From Perilla frutescens (Eukaryota > Streptophyta > Magnoliopsida > Lamiales > Lamiaceae), in NCBI GenBank assembly GCA_026008535.1, contig BRKX01000011.1, positions 21,522,001-21,586,000 of the forward strand: a stretch of DNA of 64,000 nt. Direction: 5' to 3'. Positions 11,787 through 22,860 of the stretch are shown here, piece by piece. The position numbers and the translations under genes are program-made. Under the pieces are notes generated by a model that ran no database searches, was not told the origin of the DNA, and saw nothing but the letters and a program-made list of their open reading frames with translations. The first letter of the stretch is position 1. The number at the start of each line of letters is the position of its first letter.

Positions 11787-12710
11787 TTGGTTCAAACGAA
11801 AACGTATCTTTGGGTGAGAAATAAGAACTATTTACAGCCAATAGACCTATCAAATTTAATGGTGCTGATTTAGATTGAGATTTAATATTTCATTTTAATT
11901 ATAAATTTTTTAATTAGATAAGATAATTCAATCCCACAATAATTGGTCTTTCCATATCTACATTTTTTTAATTTTCTTATTTCTCTCTCCCACTACAATT
12001 TGATTTTATGTTTATTCTGTAGAATTTTTTTATCTGTTTTATCTTCTCTACGGTTTTTATCGGAGTTCATTTTTTGGTTTCATTCTCCACAATTTTTATT
12101 ATCCACCGACATTGCTTACATATATTTTTTTATCTTTTATGATTAATTTAATATGTATTTTTATTATTTTTTGTATTTTTTCCTTTTGCTACAAATAATG
12201 AGTTATTTTTTGTATTCAAAATTAATTAATTAACTTTTCTTATTTATGATTTTTATGAATCATTTAGAAATTATCATCATATACTATTTGTTTTAAAATA
12301 AAAAAGTTACACATTGTGTAATGAATGGTATTTGAGAAGCAATAAAATGTCACAACAAAAGCAATGAACTATTTATGGTTTTAAAAAAATACATAATCCA
12401 TAGGGCTATTGATAAACATGGATTTTGCATGCATTTGAGTGTTTATGTGGATCATATTTGAAGATTAATGCATGTTTACGTTGAGGTTTTGTGGTCATTT
12501 CAGTTTTTCTCGTGCACATTCATGTTTTGCTGTTTTTGTTGAAGTTTGAGCTAAAAAATAGGATACTTATAAGATCCAATTCAGTTGGGAGATAATCTAG
12601 AAAGATAGAGGATCGAGTTGGGGTCATTCTGCAACTTGAATCGGGTCAATTGGACAAGAAACGAGCGAGAACGGAGCAAAACATCGAAGTGTATCGGGAG
12701 GCTGCAAACG

Positions 12711-12866
12711 GCACGGCCCGTGCTGCATGTGGCACGGCCCGTGCCAAGTGACGCCGCAAGAAATAACCCACTGGAAAAGTGGCACGACCTATGCCGTCTA
12801 TGGCACGGCCTGTGCCATCTGCCGAGCCACCAACATGCATGTTTGTCATCCGGCACGGCCCGTGCC
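12711..12866. repeat. Cluster of GGCACGGCCCGTGCC palindromes in LTR U3
   Basis: Five copies or variants of the 15 bp near-palindrome occur at about 12711, 12731, 12781, 12802 and 12852, in an otherwise AT-rich LTR. A decayed equivalent is at about 18662-18818 in the 3' LTR. They lie 55-210 bp upstream of the TATA box. Confidence 0.85.
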
Positions 12867-12920
12867 GTCTGTTTCCGGAAAATTGGGCCTCTTTCCTTAC
12901 TTGGATTATGTATTTCTCAC

Positions 12921-12930
12921 CTATAAAAGG
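12921..12930 (+). promoter_or_regulatory. LTR TATA box
   Basis: CTATAAAAGG, followed about 30 bp later by the likely start of R. The same box occurs near 18871 in the 3' LTR. Confidence 0.7.
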
Positions 12931-13829
12931 CTCTACTTTGCACGATTTTTGGAGAACTTTTCACCCTATATTGAAGCAGAGAGGTGCTGTGAAGATGGAG
13001 GAAGACGGAGATTGAAGATTTAAACATCCGACATAAGTGTTTCATGTTTATAGTTTAATTTCGTCATGACTTTTGTAATTCAAAGTTTATTAGATTTCTA
13101 TTTTGCCATGAGCAGCTAAACGCATATTAATTCTAGGGTTTGCAAGCATGTTGAATCTATGTGTTTAATTTAATTCTGTTATTTTTCCCTTCTGATTATT
13201 ATGTTCAATTGTTCGAGTGCTGTTATTCTCATGCATAGATTGGTTGCCATAATTGATGCATGCTAGCTAGTTAATTTGAGACCCGGCAGAGATAATTAAT
13301 TGGTGGGATTAATTGAGCATTTTGATACACATTCTACGAAATCTGTAGGGGGTTTAATCTGTTGATCTATCGGGAGTTAGTAAATTAACCTAGAGACGAA
13401 AGTGATATGTAATTTATTAATCTACATCTACCTTGAGACCTGATGGAGATATGTAGGTACATTTTTGATCCTCCACCAATAATCAGATTAAAGTGTGAAT
13501 TATTAGGATTGAATTAAGATATAGTGGATACATGTGCACTACATCCCCTAGGATTAATATTTTTTTAATTTATTGAGTTTGTTGAGTTTGGTTTAAGTGA
13601 ATTAATTGTGTCTTTTTAGGTGTCGTTTATTTTCTCTAATTTCATTTAAATTCGTGTCTAGCTTTAGAAAATTCATATAAAATTAGCCTAGATAATAGAG
13701 AACTGTTAGGTTAGTACTCAGTGTGGTCATATTTTCAGTCCCTGTGGATACGATACTCGATTCACTACTATATTGCATTGGCATGTGTTAGTTGCAGATT
13801 AGTGTATAAAATTTAGTGCATCAACTTTT

Positions 13830-13847
13830 TGGCGCTGTTGCCGGGGA
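13830..13847 (+). promoter_or_regulatory. Primer binding site (tRNA-Asp)
   Basis: TGGCGCTGTTGCCGGGGA, six bases after the LTR end. It is one base off the complement of the 3' end of plant tRNA-Asp and is the usual PBS of Athila-type elements. Confidence 0.85.
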
Positions 13848-13907
13848 CTGATTTTGATTATTATACTGATATTATTACTCACAAGGATTTATTACTTCAG
13901 GTAATGT

Positions 13908-16286
13908 ATGAAAACAAGGTCCACACAGCCACACGTAGACCCTGTTCCTAATTCCCCTGATCGAGCTCATAGACAGATGAACAAGGAGCACAGATTGCAA
14001 GAGAAGGAGATGGCAGCCAACAACGAGACTGAAATGGAAATGTTGGCTAGATGACTACGAGAGATGGAACAGAGGTTTGCTCAACATGCGGAGCCCGAAC
14101 CAGAAGCAGCACCTCTAAATCAGCTGTATCGGGCTCCGACAGACAGATATTTGGGCGCCAGATAGGGTGGAGGCATCACTGCGAATAACTTTGAACTCCG
14201 TCCTGCTCTGATCAACATGGTGGCTACACAGCAGTTTGGCGGACGGGCTACTGAAAATCCAAATGCTCATCTGGATGCATTTTTGGATATCTGTGACACC
14301 ATCAAGATGAATGGTGTCAATGACGACATTATTCGAATGAGGATGTTTATTTTTTCACTTGAGGATCGAGCTAAGGAATGGTTCAAGAGCTTGGACAAAG
14401 CGTCCATCACTACTTGGGACCAGATGTGCCAAGCATTCCTCGCCAAGTACTTTCCTCCATCAAAGACGCAGAAGATTATTGCGGATATTACTCATTTCTC
14501 TCAGATGGGGGATGAGTCCATGTATGAAGCCTGGGAGAGATATAGAGACCTTCTGCGGTCTTGTCCACAACATGGGTTCAGCGCTGACCAACAAATCACT
14601 CACTTCTATAGTGGTTTGACCAACAACACAAAGAGATTGGTGGACGCCTCAGCTGGAGGATGTCTGATCAATCGGACTGCAGCTGAAGCACTGTGCATTA
14701 TTGGAGAGATGGCGGCCACCAGTTATCAATGGCCACTGGAGAGACGAGAAATAAGGCCAGCAACGGTAGTAGCCGAGTCTGGAGTGGATGAACTGAGGGC
14801 TGAAATTGAATTATAGAGAAAACAAGTTCTCGAGGAGCGGTGTGCGACTATGGAGGTGAATGCGGTGCAATAGCAAGGTTCTGAAGCCTCTGTACGTGAA
14901 GGTGTCAATTTTGTCAATCAGAAAAGCTACAACAGTGGAAGTTACAACAAAGGGCCACAAGGATTTCAAAACAACAACATGGCGTATCATCCGGACAATA
15001 TGAATCATCCAAACTTTTCCTATGCCAATCCCAACAACGCCTTGCAACCTCCGGGTTATGTTGCTCATGCTGCAGGTCTCTCTGAGCTGAAAAAGTCATC
15101 ACTTGAAGACATGGTGACTCAGCTGATTGCTAATCAAAACACTTTCATCGGGGCCACTGGCACAAAGATTACATAGATTGAAGGGACAGTGAGCACCTTG
15201 TCTAAGCAAGTCAACATGCTGGAGGTTCAAGTAAGTCAATTAGCAAATCAAGTTGCCACGCAGCACAAGCCGGGACAGTTCCTGAGCTACACTGAAGTCA
15301 ACCCAAATGCGTACTACAATGCCATTCAAGTGGTGTATGGTGAGACAAAGAGCAATCCTACAGTGGAAAAGTCTGCAACCGGGTCCTCTACTGCACCAAA
15401 AATTGGCGCCATCTGCGCCTGTTGTTCATGCACATGTTGTTGCTTCCACTACTCCTCCAAGAAAAATGCAAGAAGATGAGAAGACGAACCAATTTTTTGA
15501 TATCTTCAAGAAGGTACACATTAATATCCCTCTTCTAGATACTTTACGAGGTTCGCCGGGTGGAGCTAGAATTTTAAGAGAGGCCATCTCGAGAAAGAAG
15601 AAGATGGAGGATGTGGAGATGGTCCAGTTAGTGGAAGAGTGCAGTGATTGGCTGCAGAAGAAGCTACCGTTGAAGATGACAGATCCGGGCAGCATCACCA
15701 TTCCGGTGAAGATTGGGAGGTCTTATTTTGAGAGAGTGCTATGCGATTCTGGAGCTAGCATAAATTTGATGCCCTTCACTGTCTACAAGAGGCTGAAATT
15801 AGGAGCGTTGAAGGAGATTCAGATGGAAATCCAGCTTGTAGATATATCCTGTGCAAGCCACGAGGAATCATCGAAGATGTGCTTGTCAAAGTAGCGAACT
15901 TGATGTTTCCTACAGATTTTGTGGTGATGGACATGCCTGAAGACCCCAAGATGCCTCTAATCTTGGGGAGACCATTTCTTGCTACTTGTGAGGCGGACAT
16001 GAAGAGAGGCGTGATGACTTTAGGGATTGATAGAAAAAGAGTCATTTTTCAAAATCCTCCACCAAAGGAAATCCCGCAGTGTGATGAGGTGAGCTTGGCC
16101 CATAGCTTCATGGACGATGTGAATGACAAGTCAGAAGAGAAGACAGTGATGAAGGCGTCTCCAAAACGTGTTTCGAAAGCTCCAAAAGTACAACTATCTG
16201 AGATGTGCATGGTTTTGCAGGATGACGGGGAATTTTCTGTAGCTCCAGCACCCAAGAAGATGGGAGTTAAATTTTGGATCTTCTGA
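13908..16286 (+). pseudogene. gag-pro: Athila-type gag-protease, multiply disabled
   Basis: The likely start is the ATG at 13908 (MKTRSTQ..), in frame with the main gag block. The gag core at 14217-14813 has the Retrotrans_gag pattern with FGG..NPNAHLDAF, SLEDRAKEWF, TWDQMCQAFLAKYFP and YEAWERYRDLLRSCP. In-frame stops are at 14052 (TGA), 14163, 14814 and 14871 (TAG) and near 15174 (TAG), and the frame shifts near 15400 and again near 15870. The retropepsin region is recognisable by LCDSGASINLMP and the downstream ILGRPFLAT. The gene ends at 16286 with no RT following. Most stops fit CAG or CGA changed by C to T. It would have encoded the capsid precursor and the aspartic protease of the element and cannot now make an intact product. 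Confidence 0.9.
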
Positions 16287-17915
16287 AAGAAGAATGTGAG
16301 AGGAGCTATGCTCGTTGCAGTGGCACCGGAGAAGCCAACAGTGGCAGTGGATAGCAGTTCTCGAAAGGGATGATCCTTCTATTGGTTGGAGTGTTGTTTT
16401 CGACCTTGTTGACTGCTAAGGTATCGTCTAGCTAAAGACGTTAAATAAAGCACTGGATGGGAGGTAACCCATCATTTTTCTTGCTTTGTTTTTCTTTATT
16501 TTCTTTTATTTTGTGTTTTGTTTTCGTATTCTAACATGTAGGAAGGCATTTTGGAGCCCAAAGCTAAAGAAATTATCCATGCCCGTTTCAAGGTTCTTTT
16601 CTCCATATTGGTATGCGGTGAGTTCGTTCCAAACACATCTTTATTTGGTTCCCTCCAAACTTATTCTCTTTGCAGTTGAATAAGTTTGGGGGAGGGGGAT
16701 AGATATGATATATTTGGCACGTGTTTTTATTTATTTCTTTGCATCTTTTTATTTTTGTATTTTTGTTGTTGAGAGTCATGTTTTGGTGAACTCGTGAAAT
16801 GCTAATGATGAAAAGGAGCATTATTGTGAAAATATTGCATGAATTTAACTGATATTGACTTATTTGAATTGATATACTCGGAATTGAAGTAAATGGAGCA
16901 TGAACAATCCTGTGAGCCTTTTGAGCCTTAACTGTATATCATGGCACAATTGTTTTTCTTTTATGAGTATTTGTCATGCATGCTTTGGTGTGTCTAGAAC
17001 TTGCCATGGTTTCTATTCGAATAAGCTCGATTATGTATAGAATTTAGAAGTGATTTGAGGCCATTTTTTTTCAAAGCCACATTAATTCCTAAACACTAAC
17101 CGGAAAAATTGATCATTGCTAGCCAATTTTGAGCCATAATTACCTTTTGTTCATGAACTTGAATGATAGGGGGTTCGGAAGGTGAATTAGGGTACCTTAT
17201 TGTGAAAAATAGTGTTGTTTGTGGGAGAGAATGGAGATGTGGAAATCGGTATGGAAAAGATTCTCATAAGCTCGATATGAAAAAAAGAGAAGAAGAAGAA
17301 AAAAAGACAAAATTGTGTGGAAAAGATAAATAGAAAAGTCAAATGTTAAAAGGTAACAATTGAGAATTTTTGCTATTTGCTGGCTTATTTGTATTTTTGG
17401 TGTTGAGATGAGCATAAAAGAAGAATAATTTGAAGTGCGAGGGAGTCGGAAAGAGTTGGAAGAGGGATTATGAATCCATACTTGGGTTTGGAGTACAAAA
17501 AGGTTGTTAGCGGGTTGAAAATTTTGAGTCACTTAGCCAAAAATGCATAACCTTAACCAATGTCCCGACATTACATCCCAAGTCAAAGACCTCATTGATC
17601 TTTATTCTTGTATGATTGAGCATGAGTGTTTTAGACGATTGGCAAGCCTATGGGTAACACTTTTGCATTGCATTTGATTCGATGAGCGTTATTTGATACA
17701 CTTTTGAGATGAGCGATACATATGCTAGTGAGGTTCATGCTTTATTTATGGATATTATTTGTGCTGAAATTTGGATGAGTTAATGGAAGTTGAATTGGCG
17801 CAATTAAAATTGTTTAGAGCTTGTTCGTGAAGCATTTATGATCGAGTTTACTTTTCTTCTTCATGTTTATAATTTCTTAATGTTCTTCTCATTGCTCGAG
17901 GACGAACAATGGTTC
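16287..17915 (+). other. Retrotransposon 3' untranslated interior
   Basis: It contains the GACGTTAAATAAAGC..GGGAGGTAACCCA motif (about 16438-16471), which in Athila-like elements follows pol. No env-like reading frame is seen. RT, RNase H and INT are absent, so the internal deletion lies between about 16286 and 16430. Confidence 0.7.
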
Positions 17916-17928
17916 AAGTTTGGGGGAT
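17916..17928 (+). promoter_or_regulatory. Polypurine tract
   Basis: AAGTTTGGGGGAT immediately precedes a TGATCAACATGG LTR start, preceded by the GAGGACGAACAATGG context common in Athila-like elements. Confidence 0.85.
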
Positions 17929-17999
17929 TGATCAACATGGCTTTTGCATGCATTTGAGTGTTTATATGGATCATATTTGAAGATTAATGCATTTGAGTG
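17929..17999 (+). repeat. Truncated 3' LTR (first ~71 bp)
   Basis: It matches the first ~65 bp of the LTR up to GAAGATTAATGCAT, then re-uses the LTR word GCATTTGAGTGTTTAT and jumps into a copy of the element's 5' flank. The two switch points share ATGCAT and TTTAT microhomology. Confidence 0.85.
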
Positions 18000-18371
18000 T
18001 TTATCTTCTCTACGGTTTTTATCGGAGTTCATTTTTTGGTTTCATTCTCCACAATTTTTATTATCCACTGACATTGCTTACATAATTTTTTTTTATCTTT
18101 TATGATTAATTTAATATGTATTTTTATTATTTTTTGTATTTTTTCCTTTTGCTACAAATAATGAGTTATTTTTTGTATTCGAAATTAATTAATTAATTTT
18201 TCTTATTTATGATTGTTATGAATCATTTAGAAATTGTCATCATTTATTATTTGTTTTAAAATAAAAAAGTTACACATTGTGTAATGAATGGTATTTGAGA
18301 AGCAATAAAATGTCACAATAGAAGCAATGAACTATTTATGGTTTAAAAAAATTCATAATCCATAGGTTTAT
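18000..18371 (+). repeat. Second copy of the retrotransposon's 5' flank
   Basis: It matches 12038-12409 almost base for base (TATCTTCTCTACGG.. to ..ATAATCCATAGG). It is host or element sequence that should exist only outside the retrotransposon. Confidence 0.9.
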
Positions 18372-19777
18372 TGATAAACATGTCTTTTTCATGCATTTGA
18401 GTTATCATATTTGAAGATTAATAGATGTTTAAGTTGAGGTTTTGTGGTCGTTTCAGTTTTTCTCGTGCACATTCATGTTTTGCTGTTTTCGTTGAAGTTT
18501 GAGCTAAAAAAAGGATACTTATAAGATCAAATTCAGTTGGGAGATAAGCTAGAAAGATAGAGGATCGAGTTGGGGTCATTCTGCAACTTAAATCGGGTCA
18601 ATTGGACAAGAAACGAGCGAGAACGGAGCAAAACGATGAAATGTATCGGGAGGCTGCAAACGGCACGGCCCGTGCTGCATGTGGACGGCCTGTGCCAAGT
18701 GACGCCACAAGAAATAACCCACTGGACGAGTGGCACGACTCGTGCCTCCTGTGGCACGGCCCGTGCCATCTTCCGAGCCACCAACAGGCGTGTTTGTCAT
18801 CCGGCACGGCCCGTGCCGCCTGTTTCCGGAAAATTAGGCCTCTTTCCTTACTTGGATTCTGTATTCCTCACCTATAAAAGGCTCTACTTTGCACGATTTT
18901 TGGAGAACTTTTCACCCTATATTGAAGCAGAGAGGTGCTGTGAAGATGGAGGAAGACGGAGATTGAAGATTTAAACATCCGACATAAGTGTTTCATATTT
19001 ATAGTTTAATTTCGTCATGACTTTTGTAATTCAAAGTTTATTAGATTTCTATTTTGCCATGAGCGGCTAAACGCATATTAATTCTAGGATTTGCAAGCAT
19101 GTTGAATCTATGTGTTTAATTTAATTATGTTATTTTTCCATTCTGATTATTGTGTTCAATTGTTCGAGTGCTGTTATTCTCATACATAGATTGGTTACCA
19201 TAATTGATGCATGCTAGCTAGTTAATTTGAGACCCGACAGAGATAATTAACTGGTGGGATTAATTGAGCATTTTGATACACGTTCTACAGAATCTGTAGG
19301 GGGTTTAATCTGTTGATCTATCGAGAGTTAGTAAATTAACCTAGAGACGAAAGTGATAGGTAATTTATTAATCTACATCTACCTTGAGACCTGGCGGAGA
19401 TAGGTAGGTACATTTATGATCCTCCACCAATAATCATATTAAAGTGAGAATTATTAGGATTGAATTAAGACATAGTGGATACATGTGCACTGCATCCCCT
19501 ATGATTAATATTTTGTTAATTGACTGAGTTTGTTGAGTTTGGTTAAGTGAATTAATTGTGTCTGTTTGGGTGTCATTTATTTTCTCTAATTTCATTTAAA
19601 TTCGTGTCTAGCTTTAGAAAACTTATATAAATTTAGGTAGCCTGGATAATAGAGAACTGTTAGGTTAGTACTCAGTGTGGTCATATTTTCAGTCCCTGTG
19701 GATACGATATTCGATTCACTACTATATTGCATTGTCATGTGTTAGTTGCAGATTAGTGCATAAACTTTAGTGCATCA
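18372..19777 (+). repeat. 3' (outer) LTR
   Basis: A full-length LTR like 12410-13823, with a small deletion near its start (GAGTTATCATAT instead of GAGTGTTTATGTGGATCATAT). It is followed by the GCTAT target-site duplication. Confidence 0.9.
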
Positions 19778-20621
19778 GCTATCGACCTGAGCTTAGCAAT
19801 AATTTAGTGTTTTGCAAACAACATATTGATTCTACATAAGTAATTATTAGATATCCCGTCATTATAATTTTTTTAAAATGCTATCGGTAAGCGATGATTT
19901 TGTCATAAATAAGTAACAAACAACACTTAACAAAGTATCATTTGTCATCATATATATTATTTTAAAAAAATTGAATCGTTACGCATTATGCAATGAAATG
20001 ATATTTGAGAAGCAATGACATGTTACAAAACAAGCAATGAATGATTTCTGGCAAAAATATAAGAAATTATAATATTATAAATTATAATCATTGAAATGGT
20101 ACATAATAATAAAAAGAGTTATTGATAACATGCATTGCAACATTATATAAAATGCAATCAAATTTCATATTTTCGATCAATGTAGACCATGCATGGGTTT
20201 CGAGTGTTCTTACTAACAATGAGGAATTTGTTCCTTATGATGTTGGATTTTGTAGTTTATAATATTTAAATTTTGTGTTACATTGATTTTGTTACTTAAA
20301 CGGTGATATGCAATGGTTCAACAATGATCGACGACTAGGAAAGAGAAAGAGAGAGGACACGAGAGAAAGGGAGGGAGGGAGAGAGCCGTGTGTTTGTGTG
20401 TGAGAGGGAGAGAATGAGATATGAAGATTTATTTGGATATTTTCATATCATTATAGATTTAAAATTACATTAATATTATTTTGTTTATAATTTATCTATT
20501 AAATCGATAATCATAGCATATTTCTTAATTTTAATCTCAATCATTCATTCATACAAATTGAAGGGTTAAGATTGATTTCTAGTTCTTATATGAATACTAA
20601 TACTCATTATAGTCTATCCCC
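19778..20621. other. Right part of the split TIR element
   Basis: No coding sequence. It contains a direct repeat of the left part (around TTTGAGAAGCAATGACATG, about 19940-20060) and a purine-rich GAGA/GGGA stretch at about 20338-20425. Confidence 0.5.
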
Positions 20622-20929
20622 ATGTATATATATGACCAGGAAATGAGGAAACCACTGAATAAGAAAATAAAGGGTCCAAACAGCAAACATTAGATATGAA
20701 GAGGACCACAAAATCCACCAAAATTGAAATGAATAAAAGAGGAAGAATAAAAGAGGGGTTGTGTTGTAATTTCCCTAGAATGATATTTTCATGATCGCCA
20801 AAACTCCTGTGTATAAGGTGCATGTGTCGGCCCATCAGACGGACCCGGTCCGACCCGCGCTAAAAAGAAAATCGCCACCCATAGTACAATTCGAACACTA
20901 GTTAGTACCATTTCGTGTTATTTTGTGTT

Positions 20930-21275
20930 TTTTAGGGTTTTTTTTTTGTTTATTTTGTGTTTTTTGGGGGTGTTTTTAGGGGTTTATTTTGTGTTTTTTT
21001 GAGGTTTTTAGGGGTTTATTTTGTATTTCTTAGGATTTTGGGGGGGGGGGGGGGGGGGTGTTTTTAGGGGTTTATTTTTTTTTTAGGGTTTTTTGGGGGG
21101 TGTTTTTAGGGGTTTATTTTGTATTTCTTTGGGTTTTTTAGGGGTTTTTTGGGGGGTGTTTTTAGGGGTTTATTTTGTGTTTTTTATGATTTTTTGGAGG
21201 GTGTGTTTAGGAGTTTATTTTGTATTTTTTATGATTTTGGGGGGGGGGGGTTTAGGGGTTTATTTGTATTTTTTT
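20930..21275 (+). repeat. G/T-rich minisatellite with poly-G tracts
   Basis: Seven to eight degenerate copies of a unit like GTTTATTTTGTGTTTTTT followed by GGGGGTGTTTTTAGGGG. It includes uninterrupted G runs at 21040-21058 and 21239-21250. Several GGGG tracts spaced by T-rich loops give G-quadruplex potential on the + strand. The TTTTAGGGG word resembles a plant telomere repeat but is not one. Purine-rich poly(A) tracts follow at 21276-21348. Confidence 0.85.
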
Positions 21276-21348
21276 TAAGAAAAAAAGGAAAGAAAAACAG
21301 AAAAGAGAAAAAAAAAAAACGTAAAACAGAAAAAGAAAAAAAAAAAAA

Positions 21349-21404
21349 CGGGCGCGTGGCTCACATACACCCGCACGTGGGCCGCGCGTGGAGCCACGCG
21401 CCCG
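21349..21404. other. GC-rich hairpin
   Basis: A 14 bp perfect stem, CGGGCGCGTGGCTC (21349-21362), pairs with GAGCCACGCGCCCG (21391-21404). The loop contains CGCACGTGGGCCGCGCGTG. It is strikingly GC-rich in an AT-rich region and follows directly on the minisatellite and poly(A) tracts. Confidence 0.85.
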
Positions 21405-22200
21405 TCTGATATGCGGCACGGAGGAGGGGGGGCTGGTGCACAGGAGACCTCCCCTTTCAGAATAAAATTTAGTAACTTTTAAATGTCAAATTATGTCTGA
21501 AAGATTATTTAAATAATATATTTGTAGGAGTAAGAATTAATAATTGATTTAAAATTTATTTCTAAATAGTGTGATTGTAATTAAAATTTAGAATTTCTTT
21601 TTGAAAGGTGTAAGATGTAGAAATTGGTTGCGATTTTTATTTTATTTTTAAAAGTTTTAAACTAGACATTTATTATCAAGGTAAATACATATATCAGGCT
21701 GTCTAATAGGTCACAAACCGATAGACAAATCAAAGCCTCCCATTTCAACCTAGCGCGTGTTGCGCATTAGTTTTGATTTTTTTTTCATTATTTTCATAGA
21801 TTTTCAGTTTTTTTATAAAATTTTTATTTCAAAAATCATTTATTCATCACATTTAGGGTTTACTAATCCCAACTGGGATTTATATTTAATTTGAAAAAAA
21901 TATTTTTATAATAATAACTCCATTTTAGGGTTTAATTTCAATAATTCTAATTTAGGATATATTTTTTAAAAAACTAAAACATATATAAAAAAATTTAAAA
22001 TTTAAAAAATAAATTAATTAGAACTCCTGTTGCACGATGCGACCGTCCTATAGGAGATTCCCTCTATTTTTTTTATTACTAATACAATTTTGTTTACATT
22101 GTAAAAAATTTCTATAAAGAATATCTGATATCGAATTTTGCCAAAATTGTAAGTTTAAATGAGACATTTGATTTTAGTGATAAGAAGAACTTATTATAAT
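21405..22200. other. AT-rich intergenic DNA
   Basis: I see no gene or identifiable repeat here. Confidence 0.5.
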
Positions 22201-22209
22201 AATTAAATT

Positions 22210-22310
<101 letters not shown>

Positions 22311-22466
22311 CTCAAAGTTAGAAATGTCCATGGGATATGAAATACTCCATTCATTTCTGAAATAAGTGTCATATTAGCATTTTAGTTTTGTTTCATAAAA
22401 ATGTTATTTTATGCATTCAAAGTGGAAATAATATATTTTTATTTGATTTGTCCTCATTTAATATAT

Positions 22467-22611
22467 TGAAACATCCCATCCCGACTCATATAATGTATTC
22501 AAATGAAAATGTACATTACATAATTTAATTATTTTATAAATGAAACATCCCATCCCGACTCATATAATGTATTCAAATGAAAATGTACATTACATAATTT
22601 AATTATTTTAT
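22467..22611 (+). repeat. Two tandem copies of a 74 bp unit
   Basis: The unit starting TGAAACATCCCATCCCGACT at 22467 is repeated at 22541, almost identically. Confidence 0.92.
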
Positions 22612-22683
22612 TTTATTAATATGTGTGTATTTCTAGTAACACTTATCCAAAAATTAAGGAGACATGATAAGGCTATTCCCATT

Positions 22684-22833
22684 GGTGACCTCTTACAAGA
22701 GGTCACCACAAAAGACAAAATTTTGAGAAAAAAAAAAGGAAAAGTCATGGAAATTGATGACTTGGGTTGGCTAGCCAACCCCATGGCATGACCTAATTGC
22801 TGGACATGTGGCACTCTCTGATTGGGTGCCACA
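22684..22833. other. Three consecutive short hairpins just outside the MULE
   Basis: GGTGACCTCT-TACA-AGAGGTCACC lies at 22684-22707, GGGTTGGCTAGCCAACCC (18 bp perfect palindrome) at 22764-22781, and TGTGGCAC/GTGCCACA at 22807-22833. No terminal repeat partner was found, so they may be remains of a MITE next to the MULE end. Confidence 0.6.
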
Positions 22834-22860
22834 TAATTATATATAGGGTGAAAAATTAAA

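Larger units (their letters stand above)
12410..13823 (+). repeat. 5' LTR (1,414 bp)
   Basis: It runs from TGATAAACATGG to TTTAGTGCATCA, with TGAT/ATCA ends. It contains five copies of a GC-rich palindrome (12711-12866), a TATA box CTATAAAAGG (12921) and long stretches matching the 3' LTR at 18372-19777. Confidence 0.92.
12410..19777 (+). mobile_element. Athila-like (Ty3/gypsy) LTR retrotransposon, non-autonomous, rearranged 3' end
   Basis: It is flanked by a perfect 5 bp target-site duplication GCTAT (12405-12409 and 19778-19782). Outer LTRs begin TGATAAACATG and end GTGCATCA. The PBS matches tRNA-Asp, the gag/protease pseudogene is Athila-like, and a G-rich PPT lies near 17928. No reverse transcriptase, RNase H or integrase can be found. 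The coding part stops after the protease and passes directly into the post-pol region with the GGGAGGTAACCCA motif that is usual in this lineage. This is the TR-GAG type of organisation. Just after the PPT, the 3' LTR is broken after 71 bp and followed by a second copy of the 5' flank and a complete LTR. Confidence 0.9.
11783..20621. mobile_element. Third (TA)n-associated element, split by the LTR retrotransposon
   Basis: The left end at 11783 (GAATTTGGTTCAAACG, then GTGAGAAATAAGAACTA) follows (TA)n. The right end near 20621, read in reverse complement, gives TATAATGAGTATTAG then ATAAGAACTAGAAATCAATC, closely matching the central hairpin of the upstream palindrome. Removing the retrotransposon at 12410-19777 leaves about 1.5 kb. 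The two halves share a direct repeat around TTTGAGAAGCAAT (about 12260-12385 and 19940-20060). There is no transposase. The pairing of these two ends is inferred from family resemblance, not from a target-site duplication. Confidence 0.5.

Noticed and set aside
12581..13023. Several overlapping Ala/Arg/Cys-rich frames on both strands (again at 18533-18974)
   Set aside because: They arise from the GC-rich palindromes in the retrotransposon LTRs and have no domain.
20930..21275. Interstitial telomere repeat
   Set aside because: The TTTTAGGGG words are embedded in longer T-rich units and do not form a TTTAGGG tandem array.
21093..21409. Gly/Phe-rich frames over the G/T minisatellite
   Set aside because: Products of the simple repeat (GVF, FFMIF units) and of poly(A). 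Not a gene.
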